From: Flavobacterium psychrotolerans | GTDB taxonomy: Bacteria > Bacteroidota > Bacteroidia > Flavobacteriales > Flavobacteriaceae | Reading direction: 5' to 3' | Assembly: GCF_003097635.1 (NCBI RefSeq) | Contig: NZ_QCZI01000013.1 | Span: 1 to 64,000 of the forward strand | DNA length: 64,000 bases | Part shown: positions 63,440 through 64,000 of the stretch, in pieces | Numbering within the stretch: the first letter of the stretch is position 1 | How the letters are laid out: every line of letters begins with the position of its first letter | Notes under the pieces: model-generated | Seen by the model: the letters and a program-made list of their open reading frames with translations, nothing else | What the model was told of the DNA's origin: nothing | Databases searched by the model: none | Position numbers and translations under genes: made by a program

Positions 63440-63982
63440 ATGAAGCAGTTAAATGAATATTTAATTCCTTTTGTAGGATTAAAGTTAGGAAAACACCAGT
63501 TTGAATATCAAGTAAGTAAGGGGTTCTTTGAAAACTTTGAATATGACGAATTTGAAAGTTCAAATATCAAAGTAAATGTAGTTTTAGAAAAGAAAAGCAC
63601 CATGATGGAGCTTAATCTTAGTCATAAAGGCTCCGTTTATGTGTCATGTGATACAACAAACGAAATGTTTGACTTGCCTGTTAAAGGGAAAATCAAGTTG
63701 ATAGTTAATTTTGGCGAAGAATTCAATAATGATAACGACGAGTTGTTAATATTGCCCCATGGCGAATATCAAATAGATATATCACAATATATTTACGAAA
63801 TGATTGTTCTTTCTATTCCGCTAAAAAGAGTGCATCCGGGAATCAAAGACGGGAGTTTAAAAACCCCAGTTCTTGATAAACTGAATGAGTTGACTGTCAA
63901 AGAACAGAAAAAAGAAATAAAACAAGAAGAAAATACCGACCCGCGTTGGGACAAATTAAAGAAACTATTAACGGATAAATAA
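63440..63982 (+). CDS. DUF177 (YceD-family) protein
   Basis: 180 residues. The family is recognised by the pattern VYVSCDTTNEMFDLPVKGKI in mid-protein, DISQYIYEMIVLSIPLKRVHP (about 115) and the end DPRWDKLKKLL. One usual family cysteine pair is reduced to a single Cys. YceD proteins are encoded next to rpmF in most bacteria and are implicated in 23S rRNA accumulation. Here the ATG of the next gene follows after 9 bases and fits rpmF. Confidence 0.88.
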   Translation: MKQLNEYLIPFVGLKLGKHQFEYQVSKGFFENFEYDEFESSNIKVNVVLEKKSTMMELNLSHKGSVYVSCDTTNEMFDLPVKGKIKLIVNFGEEFNNDNDELLILPHGEYQIDISQYIYEMIVLSIPLKRVHPGIKDGSLKTPVLDKLNELTVKEQKKEIKQEENTDPRWDKLKKLLTDK

Positions 63983-63991
63983 TATAGTAAA

Positions 63992-64000
63992 ATGGCACAT
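63992..64000 (+). CDS. rpmF: Start of 50S ribosomal protein L32 (bL32), cut by window edge
   Basis: Only ATG-GCA-CAT (M-A-H) is visible. bL32 in this phylum begins MAHPK, and the position directly after a DUF177 gene is the conserved place for rpmF. The call rests mainly on this context. Confidence 0.6.

Overview
The window is a chromosomal segment of a Flavobacterium-like member of the Bacteroidetes. The evidence is low GC, no obvious Shine-Dalgarno sites, many TAnnTTTG-type -7 promoter boxes, gliding-motility lipoprotein genes (gldD, gldE, gldH), secreted proteins with type IX secretion (T9SS) C-terminal sorting domains, a MurF-Alr fusion, an SpmA/SpmB fusion and a RicT-GldH gene pair. All of these are established hallmarks of Flavobacteriia.

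Layout. 1-7.2 kb: two tandem paralogous secreted CotH-kinase/lamin-tail proteins, the first cut by the window edge. 7.5-11.3 kb: a single-chain restriction-modification-specificity protein, flanked by near-identical copies of one terminator. 11.5-17.4 kb: RNase G, a 30-residue basic protein, HU, then mutY-ssb-gldE-gldD. 17.4-25.1 kb: a metal-binding lipoprotein, an EamA transporter, a T9SS beta-propeller protein, a decayed copy of the EamA 3' end, and an active/inactive M16 peptidase pair. 25.3-32.6 kb: rplU-rpmA, tdk, a Glu-rich unknown, rsmI, a HopJ-family gene, adenine deaminase and recJ. 32.6-39.5 kb: a TonB receptor with a His/Cys-rich partner, asd, mscL, murF-alr. 39.5-39.7 kb: a relic of a toxin-antitoxin pair. 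40-48.9 kb: ricT-gldH-pbp1A, CoA-transferase A/B, class I fumarase, SpmAB. 48.9-54.5 kb: exonuclease, ogt, cytochrome c, hemB, an AT-rich orphan gene framed by inverted repeats, hemF, thiL. 54.7-64 kb: pfkB-type kinase, lepA, dusB, a LolC/E permease, rbfA, methylmalonyl-CoA epimerase, a CAT-anticodon tRNA, a small Pro-rich membrane protein, ribE, pdxA, a DUF177 gene and the first codons of rpmF.

Most genes are housekeeping. They cover DNA repair (mutY, recJ, ogt, ssb), ribosome and tRNA functions (rplU, rpmA, rsmI, lepA, dusB, rbfA, DUF177-rpmF), the cell envelope (murF-alr, pbp1A, lolC/E, mscL), haem (hemB, hemF) and cofactors (thiL, ribE, pdxA). The accessory signal lies in the restriction locus, the orphan gene between hemB and hemF, the pseudogene relics, and several families of short hairpin repeats at operon boundaries. 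I found no CRISPR array, prophage, integrase or complete insertion sequence. The strongest candidates for something undescribed are the single-chain restriction enzyme with a regulator-less palindromic operator, the inverted-repeat-framed orphan gene with an SSB-like C-terminal tip, and the dispersed hairpin repeat family.
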